A stretch of 38,566 nt of DNA from Arthrobacter sp. H20 (GTDB taxonomy: Bacteria > Actinomycetota > Actinomycetes > Actinomycetales > Micrococcaceae): NCBI RefSeq assembly GCF_000520515.1, contig NZ_KI914730.1:8227-46792 (forward strand), written 5' to 3'. Below the pieces are notes generated by a model. The model was not told where the DNA came from. It did not search any database and was given only the letters and a program-made list of their open reading frames with translations. Below, piece after piece: positions 9,024 through 18,379 of the stretch. Both the position numbers and the translations under genes were made by a program. The first letter of the stretch is position 1, and each line of letters begins with the position of its first letter.

Positions 9024-10073
9024 TTAGGCCTCGGGGCGGTTGGGGTCGGAGATGTCGCCGGAATGTACTGCCTTCTTGGCATTGAACTTCTTCTGCCGGG
9101 GGTCAAACGCGTCCCGGAGCCCGTCGCCGATGAAGTTGATCGACAGGCAGATCAGGATGATGAAGAGGCCCGGCCACCAGAACAGCCAGGGTCGGGTGTT
9201 GAACGCCTGCTGGTTGTCGCTGATCAGGCTTCCGAGGGAAATATCGGGAGCCCTGACGCCAAGCCCGAGGAAAGACAGGGCGGATTCCAGCAGGATCGCT
9301 GATGCCATCACCAGGGTGGTGTTCACGATGATCACTCCGACCGCGTTGGGCAGGATGTGCTTGAAGATGATCCGGGTATCGGATGCTCCGGCAATCCGGG
9401 CAGCATCAACGAATTCCCGCTCCCGGAGGGACAGAAACTCACCTCGCACGAGGCGCGCGAGGCCGGTCCAGATGATCAGGCCGACGAATATACCCAGGAG
9501 GATCACGCCTGCGCTACCGCCCATGATGGTCCGCAGGAATGTTCCGCTACCGGTGAGGTTATTGCCAACGCTGCCCAACACGGCCGCGAGGATGATCAGG
9601 GGAATCACGATGATGGTGTCGGTGAAGCGCATCAGCACTGCTTCAACCCAGCCTCTGAAGTACCCTGACACACCGCCGATGATGACCCCGAGAATGCCCC
9701 CGAGGATGCCGATGATGAACATGATGATGAGGGAGAGCTGAGTGCCGCGCATGGTCATGGCGAACAGGTCGCGGCCAACACGATCCTGGCCGAAAGGGTG
9801 ATCGCCGAAATCGAACGGCAGGACCCAGGTGGGCGCACCATTGGAAGTGGCCAGCGGCAGCGTCTGGACATAATCCCACTTCCACCAGCCTGGAATGCCC
9901 GCGTAGCCAATGGAGGTGAACGCGGTGAGGACCACGAGGACGAAGACCACCATGCTCACTACTGCAGCCGTGTTCCCGAAGAACCGCTTACGGACAATCT
10001 GTCCCTGGCTGAGGCCTACGGCCCCGTCCTTGTCAGGAGTCTGCTTTCGCTTGTTTTCTGCTCTGGTGCTCAT
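9024..10073 (-). CDS. Peptide ABC transporter permease, DppC/OppC type (second system)
   Basis: Permease subunit of 349 residues. Seen: a basic cytoplasmic N-terminus of about 30 residues, a first membrane helix (AAVVSMVVFVLVVLTAF), a loop with HPFGQDRVGRDLFAMTMRGTQ, which is the family's start of the pore core, and the EAA loop ARIAGASDTRIIFKHILPNAVGV; it ends with GDGLRDAFDPRQKK. The start codon overlaps the upstream permease stop as ATGA. Together with the gene at 10070 it forms the membrane channel of the second peptide importer. Confidence 0.92.
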   Translation of the reverse strand: MSTRAENKRKQTPDKDGAVGLSQGQIVRKRFFGNTAAVVSMVVFVLVVLTAFTSIGYAGIPGWWKWDYVQTLPLATSNGAPTWVLPFDFGDHPFGQDRVGRDLFAMTMRGTQLSLIIMFIIGILGGILGVIIGGVSGYFRGWVEAVLMRFTDTIIVIPLIILAAVLGSVGNNLTGSGTFLRTIMGGSAGVILLGIFVGLIIWTGLARLVRGEFLSLREREFVDAARIAGASDTRIIFKHILPNAVGVIIVNTTLVMASAILLESALSFLGLGVRAPDISLGSLISDNQQAFNTRPWLFWWPGLFIILICLSINFIGDGLRDAFDPRQKKFNAKKAVHSGDISDPNRPEA

Positions 10074-11611
10074 GCTTTTACCCTCACTCGTGGGTCAAGT
10101 ACCGAGTAGGCGAGGTCAGCAACCAGGTTGAAGACCAGGGCCAGAATGCCGGTAATCAGGAAGACTCCCATGATGGGATTTGGATCGACACGCCCCAGCG
10201 CACCGATGAAGAGCTGGCCCATGCCGCTGAAGGCGAAGACCTGTTCGGTGATGATGGCACCGCCGATCAGGCCACCGATATCGAAGGCGACGAGCGTGGC
10301 CAACGGGATCAATGCGTTTCTGAAAGCGTGTCGCATCACTACTGTGCGCTCCCCCAGGCCTTTGGCCCGCGCTGTTCGAATGTAGTCCTGATTCATAATC
10401 TCGAGCATCGATGCCCGCGAGTAGCGGCTGTAGCCAGCCAACGAAACGAGCATCAAGGCGATTGTCGGCAGCAGGAGGTGGGTGAACGTGTCGATGCCCA
10501 TGATCCAGAAGTCACCATCGAGGTTCGGGGTGGACGAGCCCAGGGTAGCAATGGGCCGGCCCCGGATCCTGTTGTTGTCTGAGTACAGTGGCCAGGACTG
10601 CATGAACCGGTCAAGCAGGATGGTGAACCCCATCAGGAACGCTGTTAGCCCCGCAGCATTCATGCTTTGCCGGCGGTCATAACCGCCCATGAAGTACCCA
10701 ACAGCCACTCCAACCAGAACCGTTGCGACGGCCAGGAGGACGATCATCAATGGCGTGGCCAGATCAAGGAGCGGCTGAACAGCGAAGTAGGCTATCAGGC
10801 CAATGCCGACGGTGATCAGAGCCGAGTAGAGTGCCTTGCGGTTTTTCAGCCCGGCGGTCAGCAGTGTGACCCCGTAGGCAATACCAACACCAGCGATAGC
10901 GATCATCACTGGACCGAAGCCTGGCTCAAGAAACCAACCGGTGAGATCGAGGAAGAACAAGATGGCCGCAGCGAAGGCAAACCCGGCCGCCGCAGCGATG
11001 AGGCGCTTCTTGAGGGTTCCCCGCGCTACCAGATACCAGACGAAGGCAGAGAGCAGGCTGGTGATCAGGATTGCGGTGAGCGAGATGTTCGGGTCAGCGA
11101 GGAACGTATTGAAGCTAATGGCGCCATATTCCTTCAGCAGCACAGCTACCCAGAAGATAGGGAGCGAAAAGAAGAGGAACGCCATGAACGTCACGCCGTA
11201 GTCGAGCCCACTGTACTGGCGGAGGGCGGTGATGATGCCCAGTGAGATGCCGATCAGGATAGCGAGGACGGTAGCGGCCGTGACCAACAGGATGGTCTGA
11301 CCCATGGCCCGGCCCAGCAGTTGGGTAACTTCAATACCCGCGATGCTGCTGCCCAGATCGCAACTGGCGGCAAACGGAATAAGGCAGCTGGCCGCCCCAC
11401 CCAGCCACTCGAAGTAGCGGATAGGGGCTGGGACGTCGAGACTCAGAAGGTCCGTCCGTAGTTGGATGAGCGTGTCCCTGTTGGGTACGTTGCTCTCGCG
11501 CAGATCCGCCAATGGGTCGCCGGACACGGCGGTCAGCATATACACAATGAAGGATGCGCCCAGCAGGATGAGCACGGCGGCAACTAAGCGCCGGACGATG
11601 TAGGTCACCAT
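10070..11611 (-). CDS. Peptide ABC transporter permease, DppB/OppB type, with large membrane insertion
   Basis: Permease of 513 residues, against a usual family length near 310-340. The N-terminus (MVTYIVRRLVAAVLILLGASFIVYML) and the C-terminal third (EAA loop TARAKGLGERTVVMRHAFRNALIPLA, end LDPRVRV) are typical. Between residues of about 190 and 340 lies an extra block with roughly four to five hydrophobic helices, including YLVARGTLKKRLIAAAAGFA and MIVLLAVATVLVGVAVGYFMGG, before the substrate-side loop resumes. No frameshift is needed, so it is an insertion and not two genes. A GAGG eleven bases before the ATG is a weak ribosome binding site. It follows the binding-protein gene after a strong hairpin. 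Confidence 0.9.
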   Translation of the reverse strand: MVTYIVRRLVAAVLILLGASFIVYMLTAVSGDPLADLRESNVPNRDTLIQLRTDLLSLDVPAPIRYFEWLGGAASCLIPFAASCDLGSSIAGIEVTQLLGRAMGQTILLVTAATVLAILIGISLGIITALRQYSGLDYGVTFMAFLFFSLPIFWVAVLLKEYGAISFNTFLADPNISLTAILITSLLSAFVWYLVARGTLKKRLIAAAAGFAFAAAILFFLDLTGWFLEPGFGPVMIAIAGVGIAYGVTLLTAGLKNRKALYSALITVGIGLIAYFAVQPLLDLATPLMIVLLAVATVLVGVAVGYFMGGYDRRQSMNAAGLTAFLMGFTILLDRFMQSWPLYSDNNRIRGRPIATLGSSTPNLDGDFWIMGIDTFTHLLLPTIALMLVSLAGYSRYSRASMLEIMNQDYIRTARAKGLGERTVVMRHAFRNALIPLATLVAFDIGGLIGGAIITEQVFAFSGMGQLFIGALGRVDPNPIMGVFLITGILALVFNLVADLAYSVLDPRVRVKA

Positions 11612-11747
11612 AGTTTTTCAAACCTCAATGTTAAGGTTCCGGGGATCACCCGGCGTTGTGGCAAAAGTGTAATGCACCTAACAGTCACCCGATATTTGGG
11701 AGATCCCAATCGCTTCTTCAGGCAGGTGCTGCAAAAAACATGTTCAG

Positions 11748-11802
11748 GCGCTAGAAAGCGCTGGGGCCGTTAGGCCGGCCCCAGCGCTTTCGTGACTAGC
11801 GC
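11748..11802 (-). terminator. Strong hairpin between second binding-protein gene and permease
   Basis: A perfect 15-bp core stem (11754-11768 with 11777-11791) is extended by outer complementary arms GCGCTAG/CTAGCGC (11748-11754 and 11796-11802). It starts 24 bases after the lipoprotein stop; a run of six T follows about 14 bases beyond the stem on the minus strand. Confidence 0.75.
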
Positions 11803-11825
11803 ACTAGATAGTGGGTGTGGCCGAG

Positions 11826-13598
11826 TTACTCAGCAACTGTCCATTCCCAGAAGTTCCACCAGATGCCCTCTTGGGTCGGGCTGAAGCCGACGCCTTCGAT
11901 TGACTCACTGGCAGCGTTGATGCCGATCGACTGGAAGAGGGGCAGGCCATAGCCGGTTTCGAACAGACGAGTGTCGACGATGGTCTGCAGCTCCTGCTGC
12001 TGTGCTTCATCGGTGGTGACGATTAGCTCATCCATTGCGGTCTGAGCTTCCTCATCACAGAAGCCGTTGAAGTTTGATGCTGAACCACAGCCGTAAAGCT
12101 GGGGTACGCCAGTCACGCCAACACCAGTGCTGACCCAGCCGAAGATGACTGCATCATAGGTGCCGGTTCCGAGAGCCGCGCCCCACTCGTTGCCGGGGAG
12201 GCCGCCGTCAATAACCTGGAATCCAGCCTGCTCAGCACTCTCAGCGATCAGCGTGTAGGCATCAACGCGGTTGGGGTTGTCGACGCTGTACATGATGCGG
12301 ACCTCTGGAGTCGCGCCGTCGAGCAGCTCGGTGGCTCCTTCGATGTCAACCTCGTTGTACTCAGCCGAACCGTTCTCGGGAACTGCAGCTTCGTAACCGG
12401 GGGTTCCGACGTCAAAGATGTTCGAGTCACGGTGGTCAGCCTCTGGGTCCAGCTGAGCGATGGTCGATTCGACTATCGCATCACGCGGGATCGTCTTCAT
12501 GAATGCCTTGCGGACGTTCTCATCCTCGAAGACACCGCTGTAGTTAAGGTCGAGGTGGTCGAAGGAGAGTTCGTCACCTTCGAAGATGTTGACGCCATCG
12601 ATAGCTTCAAGGGAGGCCAGCGTGTCGGCCGATGCCTGTGGCTGAATGACGTCGACGTCGCCGTTCTGCAGGCCCTGGACCTGGGCGGTCGCGTCACCAA
12701 TGTAGCGGATGGTGATTTCGTCCAGCTGGGTCTCGGGGCCCCAGTTGTAGTCCTCATTCTTGACCAACGTCATCGACTGGTCAGGAACCATTGCGTCAAC
12801 GATGTACGGGCCGCTGGACAGGTACATGGCGGGATCGTCGGGGAGGGTGGTGGTATCGAACGAGGTGTTCCAGATATCAGCAACGGGCTGGAGGTCAGGC
12901 CGTTCCTGAGGGTCTTCCGGGTCACCTTCGGGGGTGTTCTGGATGAGTTCGATCAGTGCAGCTTCGTCAGCCAACCCGGCCTGGGTAGCCACCACGTGGG
13001 CTGGGGTGTCGATCACGCCGTAGGCGATTTCCCAGTCAGCGTAAGGCTCGGTGTATTCGATGGTGATGGAGCGTCCGTCTTCCCCCAGCTCGGGGAGCAG
13101 TGACAGATCCAGGCCAGCGGTGCTTGCTGCTGCGAAGTAGGTGGTTCCGGTCTCTGCTTCTGCGTCTGCATCGTCAAAGTATCCTGAGCTGACGGCCCAA
13201 GAGAACAGGAGGTCTCCGCCATCGATGGGCTCGCCGTCGGACCAGGCAACACCCTCGTTCACTGTGTAGGTGACAGTCAGCGGATCCTCAGAAACGACCT
13301 CATAGGAGCCGAATTCTTCCCTTGGAACAACTTCAAGCTGGTCGTTGATGTAATTGAACCCCGACTTGGTCAGGTAGCTGACCTTGCCGTTGATGTCCAC
13401 GTTGCCTGTTGCGCTGTCCGAGTTAAACGAGGTGAACGGGTTCACCTCGGCGACACTAACGACTCCTCCGCTGGAGGCGCCGGTGTCGCCGCTCGCTTCT
13501 GGGTCAGAATTGCCGTCGCCACTGTCAGCGCAGGCGCTGAGTGCAAGTGCAGCAATTGCCGCGACTCCCACAGCTTTGGAAGTACGTCCGAAACGCAT
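11826..13598 (-). CDS. Peptide ABC transporter substrate-binding lipoprotein (SBP_bac_5, second system)
   Basis: Solute receptor of 590 residues. Seen: signal peptide MRFGRTSKAVGVAAIAALALSAC with lipobox LSAC, lipid-modified Cys23, an acidic and Ser/Gly-rich linker, then an SBP_bac_5 body (YTVNEGVAWSDGEPIDGGDLLFSW, YLSSGPYIVDAM). GGAGG lies five bases before the ATG at 13598; the open frame upstream to 13634 is not used. Its signal peptide parallels that of the lipoprotein at 4239, and the bases from the ribosome binding site to the start are the same in both genes. The body is more acidic and has a different ligand pocket, so a different peptide range is likely. It heads the operon that continues with the permeases at 11611. 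Confidence 0.92.
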   Translation of the reverse strand: MRFGRTSKAVGVAAIAALALSACADSGDGNSDPEASGDTGASSGGVVSVAEVNPFTSFNSDSATGNVDINGKVSYLTKSGFNYINDQLEVVPREEFGSYEVVSEDPLTVTYTVNEGVAWSDGEPIDGGDLLFSWAVSSGYFDDADAEAETGTTYFAAASTAGLDLSLLPELGEDGRSITIEYTEPYADWEIAYGVIDTPAHVVATQAGLADEAALIELIQNTPEGDPEDPQERPDLQPVADIWNTSFDTTTLPDDPAMYLSSGPYIVDAMVPDQSMTLVKNEDYNWGPETQLDEITIRYIGDATAQVQGLQNGDVDVIQPQASADTLASLEAIDGVNIFEGDELSFDHLDLNYSGVFEDENVRKAFMKTIPRDAIVESTIAQLDPEADHRDSNIFDVGTPGYEAAVPENGSAEYNEVDIEGATELLDGATPEVRIMYSVDNPNRVDAYTLIAESAEQAGFQVIDGGLPGNEWGAALGTGTYDAVIFGWVSTGVGVTGVPQLYGCGSASNFNGFCDEEAQTAMDELIVTTDEAQQQELQTIVDTRLFETGYGLPLFQSIGINAASESIEGVGFSPTQEGIWWNFWEWTVAE

Positions 13599-13654
13599 TC
13601 CGCCTCCTATTTCATGTTCTGGAAAGTGCCCCATGTCGTTTTACAAAGGACCGA

Positions 13655-13681
13655 CACGCACTCTCTGATGAGAGTGGCGTG
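13655..13681. promoter_or_regulatory. Inverted repeat upstream of second peptide operon
   Basis: A ten-base-pair stem with one bulged base (arms 13655-13664 and 13671-13681, loop CTGATG) lies about 60 bases before the lipoprotein ATG, in its leader or promoter. It could be an operator, a leader hairpin or a terminator of upstream transcription; nothing distinguishes these. The rest of 13599-13865 shows no gene. Confidence 0.35.
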
Positions 13682-13865
13682 CCTCACATGACTAGAAGCC
13701 TAAGTGTTAAATGTTGCGCTCAGGCGTCCTAGACCTCATCCCAACCGGGTTGTTACCGAGATGCAACCAAATTATTCCCAGTGTTCACCCAGCCATTTCC
13801 CAGCGGACCGTGAATGCCCTCCAGAAGTGGCCGATTGTGCACTCTTCCGGGCCTGGCCAGCGCGC

Positions 13866-15122
13866 TCAAGGGGTGAGGAAATCCATCACAACCCGAGCTG
13901 CGCGGTCGCCGGAGATGATTGCGCCATCGATAGAGCCCGTGCCCCGGTGGTCTCCGGTCACGAGTATCCTGCTGCCCGGCCACTTGGGGTGGCGATTCTT
14001 GAGCGGCGGTGGCTGGGCTGGAAGCGCATGGGGCACGACGTGGTGGAACAGCACCTCCCAATCCTGGGTGGGGGCTTGATAGAGACGTTCAAGGTCGCGG
14101 CGCACCTCGCCTTCTGAAGCGAAGCCGTCGGGTTGGTCCAGCAGAGTTGTCGCCTGGACAAGATGCTGTCCCGTCGGCGCGTAGGAGGGCGCAGCCTCGG
14201 AGACCACGGCAGTGTGCCAAATCGGCCCTGCGGGTCCTCCTCCTGGCCGGCTGGCATCGACCATCAGGAACGGGCCTGCCTGTGGGCGTTCCGGGGCTCG
14301 GAACCACCAGGTGGTCAGCCCGCGGGTGACAGGTGTGGACAGGTTAGTGAGTCCAGAAACATCCTGAGACCCCACAGCAACCACGGCCGCCCGCGCCTGG
14401 ATCGTACCGTTGTCTGTCGCCACCTGGACGCCGTCTGAGGTCTCTTGGAGATCGCGCGCCGCGGTAAGCAGCCGCACAGGTTCGGCGAGCGTGGCCGCCA
14501 TCTGTTCCGGGAGCGCCTGCATTCCGTCGTGCGGGAGCCCAGGCGCGGCGAGGGCAAAGAAGCGCAGCAGAAGTCTCGCGTAATTCGCGGAGCCGTCTCC
14601 GGAACTGTCGGCAAGAACCCCAGAAAGGAAAGTATCGAGCACGTCGTGACGCAGCCGACCGGTGAGCCCTGCCGCGTCGAACGACGCGCGGAGCGTTTGA
14701 TCCCTTGCTTGGCGGAGGGCCGTCGACGGGCGCAGCAGAGTCGGTGCCAACCACCGAGCGAGAGCCACCAGTTCAGACATGGAGGTGAGCTCGCTGCGCA
14801 GAGTCCCAAGCGCGTAGTGCGGATAGCGGATGGGGTGAGCAAGCGTAGTAGTGTCCTGTCCTGAGCGGACCACTACACCGAAACCGAACGTCTGCAGTTC
14901 GAGAGCTGATGTGTCGATCCATTGGCGCACAGACGGGTACGCCGGGTTCAACAACTGAAAACCTCGGTCACACAGGAATCCATCGACATGGTCCGTCCGA
15001 ACACGGCCGCCAACGGCATCCTCAGCGTCAAGAACAATGACGCTGTGGCCGCTGCGCTGAGCGCGGCGTGCGCATTGCAGGCCTGCGAGTCCCGCTCCGA
15101 TAACGATCATGTCGGCGTCCAT
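13866..15122 (-). CDS. FAD-dependent amine-oxidase-like oxidoreductase
   Basis: A 418-residue flavoprotein of the NAD(P)-binding Rossmann / amino-oxidase superfamily (phytoene desaturase-like branch). Seen: the dinucleotide motif GAGLAG at residues 9-14 followed by a GG-motif VGGRVRTDHVDGFLCDRGFQLL, which binds the FAD pyrophosphate, and a C-terminal FAD-contact segment ILVTGDHRGTGSIDGAIISGDRAA. Substrate is unknown; the family oxidises amines, carotenoid precursors or protoporphyrinogen. GGAG lies four bases before the ATG. It lies downstream of the chitinase-like gene on the same strand with 46 bases between, so co-transcription is possible, but no functional link is evident. Confidence 0.85.
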   Translation of the reverse strand: MDADMIVIGAGLAGLQCARRAQRSGHSVIVLDAEDAVGGRVRTDHVDGFLCDRGFQLLNPAYPSVRQWIDTSALELQTFGFGVVVRSGQDTTTLAHPIRYPHYALGTLRSELTSMSELVALARWLAPTLLRPSTALRQARDQTLRASFDAAGLTGRLRHDVLDTFLSGVLADSSGDGSANYARLLLRFFALAAPGLPHDGMQALPEQMAATLAEPVRLLTAARDLQETSDGVQVATDNGTIQARAAVVAVGSQDVSGLTNLSTPVTRGLTTWWFRAPERPQAGPFLMVDASRPGGGPAGPIWHTAVVSEAAPSYAPTGQHLVQATTLLDQPDGFASEGEVRRDLERLYQAPTQDWEVLFHHVVPHALPAQPPPLKNRHPKWPGSRILVTGDHRGTGSIDGAIISGDRAARVVMDFLTP

Positions 15123-15168
15123 GTAGCTCCATCCAGTTGCGCTTCAGTCTAGGGTCTGCCGGCGGGGA

Positions 15169-16869
15169 TCAACCGTCCACTGGCATCCACGGGCCCCACT
15201 GCTCGGCGCCGGGGACATCACCCCTGGTCCACCACTGCGTCCGGTATACCTCGCCCTCGAAGATCACCCGGCGGTTCTCGGTGTAGACCGCGCCCTCTTC
15301 CCACGCCACGGGTTCGGCGTCCGCGGCCTCCTGGGCCGACAGCGAGGGTTCGGCTGCCTGCACAGCGCCCGGCGTCGTCGCGCCGGGTTCCGCAGTGCCG
15401 GGGGTGGTTGAGTCGGGCGGCTGGACCGTGGTCTCGGGCATCACTCGGTCGCGTGCCGGGCCTTGTGAAGCGTCGCGCAGCTGATCGGACAGCACGGCAA
15501 AGAGCGAACCGTCCCGGTTGCCTGCAAGGTCCCACCACATTCCGCCACCGAGCCCCTTCTCCAGGATGTAGTCACTCTTGAGACGCACGGTTTCGGGGTT
15601 GTCGTAGCTCCACCACTGATCGCCGTCGAACCGCCAGGCCGCCCCGAGTGTCACATCGGTGAACTCCTCGCCAACCTCGCGCAGCTCGTCGTAGTCCTCG
15701 AGCCCCCGTTCCTCGCCGCCTGGCGCGGGTCCGGTGGCTTCAAGCCAGGGCTCCGCCGAATCAGCGCCCATCCACCCCCTGCCGAACGCGGCGAGCCCTA
15801 GGCCGAGCTGCGCGGGATCGATTCCGGCATCGAGATAGGCGCTCACCGTCCGGTCAACCGAAAACCGTTCACCGTCTTCGCGTGGATCGTCCGGGTCGTC
15901 GAAGAGGTTTCCCTGATGTCCGGTGAGCCCCGGCTCCCACGTTCCCCACAGGTCGTAGCCCTGGATGTTTCCAAAGTCGAGGAACTTGAATAGTTCGGGG
16001 TCATTCCAGCCGCCCGCTTCGATGACCACCGGATTCGCAGGAAGGAAGGCGCTCAGGGAGTAGGATGCTCCCGTGCTTTCGCCATAGGCATCTAGCTGTT
16101 CCCGGAATTCCTGGAGCAGCAGTCTGAAGTTCTCGGCGTCGTTCTCGGCGTCCACCCCGTTCCCTTCGAGACCCTTATTGGTACCCGGCCATTCCCAGTC
16201 GATGTCGATACCGTCAAAAAGGCCAGCCGCAGCCGCGTTCCCTCCCCTGCCCTCGATTATCGGAAGGTTTCCCTTAATATATAGATCGATGCAGGAGGCT
16301 ACGAGCGCTTTGCGGGATTCGTCGGTTGCCGCGGCGCGGGAGAAGTTCTTCGACCAGGTCCACCCGCCGAGCGAGATCACCGCACGCAGCCCCGGATTGG
16401 CTGCCTTGAGCTGCCGGAGCTGGTTGAAGGATCCGGCCAGCGGCTGCTCCGCAGTGTCCGCGGTGCCGGCAATGGATCCAGCGGCGTCGTAGGCCATGCC
16501 GTAGTCTGCCCAGGCATCGGAGGCACCGTCCGAACCGTCAGGACCGCTTCCCTGAGCCTTGTTCGCCTCGAAGCAGGTGAGCGTCTCGTGGTGAATGTTG
16601 CCGAAGGCGTAGTTGATGTGGCTCAGGTTGGCAGCGGCACCTGAATCCTGGAGAGCCTTCATTGAGTACTGACGCCCATAGACTCCCCACTGGGGGAAAT
16701 AACCGACGCTCCGGTAGCCGTTGATGCTGGCCGGTGCGGTAGCTGGATCCTCCACGGTGCCCTCCGAGGGGTCCTGGACGGAGCAGGAGACGACACCGCT
16801 AATTCCCAGGATGGCCACCACGGCCAGGACGCCAATCCGCAACATAAGGCGCGGGCGCACTCGTTTCAT
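15169..16869 (-). CDS. GH18 chitinase-like lipoprotein with C-terminal chitin-binding module
   Basis: Secreted glycoside hydrolase of 566 residues. Seen: a signal peptide with lipobox VVSC (Cys29), the GH18 barrel with SLGGW at 166-170 and the catalytic DxxDxDxE motif DGIDIDWE at 219-226 (Glu226 as acid/base), and GGGMWWDLAGNRDG near the end of the barrel. A Pro/Thr-rich linker leads to a short aromatic module (WEEGAVYTENRRVIFEGEVYRTQWW) of the CBM5/12 chitin-binding type. GGAGGG four bases upstream decides the ATG at 16869. Retention on the cell surface by lipid is unusual but known for such enzymes. It follows the glycosyltransferase gene with a 70-base gap. Chitin or chito-oligomers are the expected substrate. 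Confidence 0.9.
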   Translation of the reverse strand: MKRVRPRLMLRIGVLAVVAILGISGVVSCSVQDPSEGTVEDPATAPASINGYRSVGYFPQWGVYGRQYSMKALQDSGAAANLSHINYAFGNIHHETLTCFEANKAQGSGPDGSDGASDAWADYGMAYDAAGSIAGTADTAEQPLAGSFNQLRQLKAANPGLRAVISLGGWTWSKNFSRAAATDESRKALVASCIDLYIKGNLPIIEGRGGNAAAAGLFDGIDIDWEWPGTNKGLEGNGVDAENDAENFRLLLQEFREQLDAYGESTGASYSLSAFLPANPVVIEAGGWNDPELFKFLDFGNIQGYDLWGTWEPGLTGHQGNLFDDPDDPREDGERFSVDRTVSAYLDAGIDPAQLGLGLAAFGRGWMGADSAEPWLEATGPAPGGEERGLEDYDELREVGEEFTDVTLGAAWRFDGDQWWSYDNPETVRLKSDYILEKGLGGGMWWDLAGNRDGSLFAVLSDQLRDASQGPARDRVMPETTVQPPDSTTPGTAEPGATTPGAVQAAEPSLSAQEAADAEPVAWEEGAVYTENRRVIFEGEVYRTQWWTRGDVPGAEQWGPWMPVDG

Positions 16870-16939
16870 TCTTCCCTCCGGCATGAGACCAGCACCGGCA
16901 GGCAGCGGCTCTTCTAGGCTACTGGATGAAGCTTGCTGG

Positions 16940-18379
16940 TCACCCCTCGACTCGGACAGGCAGCGCCTTGTCACCCCGCAGTAGGGCGCGGAGCAACCGC
17001 CGAGACTCCCACCGGAGCCATAAAGACGCTTGGCCGCGCTTCAGCACCAGATCCCCGTTCGGAGTTGCGTACCGCTTCCGAAGGTCGTCCAGCTCCTCGG
17101 CTTGCAGCAGCGCGACTGTGCTTCCGGCAGCCGAGTCGACAAGGCGGACCAGCGCGGACGGACCCGTCAGATCGGTGGCGACCATACGCTGCCCGCTCGC
17201 CGCGAGAATCGTCTTCTGCGCTGCGCGGGTGACGACCAGCGGACGTGACGGCCCTTTCAGCAGGCCGGTCAGCACATCCGTCGCGGCGTCAGGACGGCCG
17301 ATTCTCCGCGCCGCTGCCTGCATCCGCTGCAGCCGGCCCGGCTCGCGAAGCACCTCGTCGATCTTCCAGCCGATCGTCGCGGCGGTGTTGCAGCGCACGG
17401 CTGCCCCCTGCTCCATCAGGTAATCGCCGTTACGAACCTCCTGCCCCGGGATGGGGTTCACCAGCACCATGGGCAGTCCTGCAGCCATGCACTCCGATGC
17501 CGACAGCCCGCCCGGCTTGCCCACGAACAGGTCGGCGCGGCGCAGCAGTTGCGGCATCTCCTCCGTGAAGCCGAGCACGCGGTAGGGGTCGCCAACGGGC
17601 GCCACCAACTCCTCGATGCGATGTTTCAGCGAATCGTTACGCCCACAGACGATCGTGGCCGTGAACGCCGAGCGCATGTGCATAGTCTGCCGCACCACCG
17701 AGACCGCATAGTCGCTGCCGGACGCACCCGCCGAGATCAGCAGCATGGGGCGCGCGTTGGGATCGCGCGCGGACGCTGCCGCTACATCGGGCTGTTTGGC
17801 GATCGGGATGCCCGTGGCTGCGACGCGGTCGGGAGGAAGTCCGAGCGCCATCAGCTCCACCCTTGCCTCCTCCCTGGCCACGAAAAGCGAGTGAAACGCG
17901 CCCGGAAGCCACAGACCCTGGAAGTCGTAGTCGGTGGTTACGACAGCGGTCCTCGCGTCAGTAACGCCACGAAGGAGCAGCGCCGCCAGGAGCTGGGCTG
18001 GCAGGAAATGTGTGCACACGATCGCGGTCGGTCGGAATCGCTTGATCGCATTGATGACCGGAACAGCGTTCGCCCGCGTCCAAGGGTCGATTGGGCCGCG
18101 GCGCCGGAACGGCGGGTCGCTCATGTCATAACCCCACTCGACCAGCCAGGGCAGGCCCTCGACCAGCACGAAGTACCCTTTGCCCAGCAGCGCACGGTAA
18201 AGCGGGCTGCTCACCTGCAGCACGTCCAGCACCTGCACCTCGGCGATGTCTGCACGCCCGGCGCACTCCTGTTGTATCGCCGCCGCGGCGCTGTTATGAC
18301 CCGCTCCCACCCCCGCAGACAGAATCAGTATGCGCTCCCCTCCTCCGGCAAGGGCGGCTCGTGCCGACGTCTTTCGCAT
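16940..18379 (-). CDS. MGDG-synthase-like glycosyltransferase (GT28 type)
   Basis: A 479-residue glycosyltransferase resembling monogalactosyl-diacylglycerol synthases and processive diacylglycerol glucosyltransferases. Seen: an N-terminal Rossmann start ILILSAGVGAGHNSAAAAI (the MGDG_synth signature), a TTDYDFQGLWLPG segment, and the C-terminal donor-binding motif GKPGGLSASECMAAGLPMV of GT28 enzymes. It probably adds sugars to membrane lipid at the cytoplasmic face. The last about 100 residues after KGPSRP are an extra domain without a motif I recognise. No clear ribosome binding site precedes the ATG. The chitinase-like gene follows 70 bases later on the same strand. This is the last core gene before the island. 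Confidence 0.85.
   Translation of the reverse strand: MRKTSARAALAGGGERILILSAGVGAGHNSAAAAIQQECAGRADIAEVQVLDVLQVSSPLYRALLGKGYFVLVEGLPWLVEWGYDMSDPPFRRRGPIDPWTRANAVPVINAIKRFRPTAIVCTHFLPAQLLAALLLRGVTDARTAVVTTDYDFQGLWLPGAFHSLFVAREEARVELMALGLPPDRVAATGIPIAKQPDVAAASARDPNARPMLLISAGASGSDYAVSVVRQTMHMRSAFTATIVCGRNDSLKHRIEELVAPVGDPYRVLGFTEEMPQLLRRADLFVGKPGGLSASECMAAGLPMVLVNPIPGQEVRNGDYLMEQGAAVRCNTAATIGWKIDEVLREPGRLQRMQAAARRIGRPDAATDVLTGLLKGPSRPLVVTRAAQKTILAASGQRMVATDLTGPSALVRLVDSAAGSTVALLQAEELDDLRKRYATPNGDLVLKRGQASLWLRWESRRLLRALLRGDKALPVRVEG

Noticed and set aside
8252-9106. Minus-strand frame of 284 codons opposite the PH-like gene
   Set aside because: Its composition is that of a shadow frame (Arg/Pro/Gly-rich, no motifs), while the plus strand encodes a protein with clear membrane helices.
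14315-14842. Long secondary frames inside the oxidoreductase gene
   Set aside because: They are high-GC shadow frames with no domain pattern; the oxidoreductase frame shows its FAD motifs at both ends.
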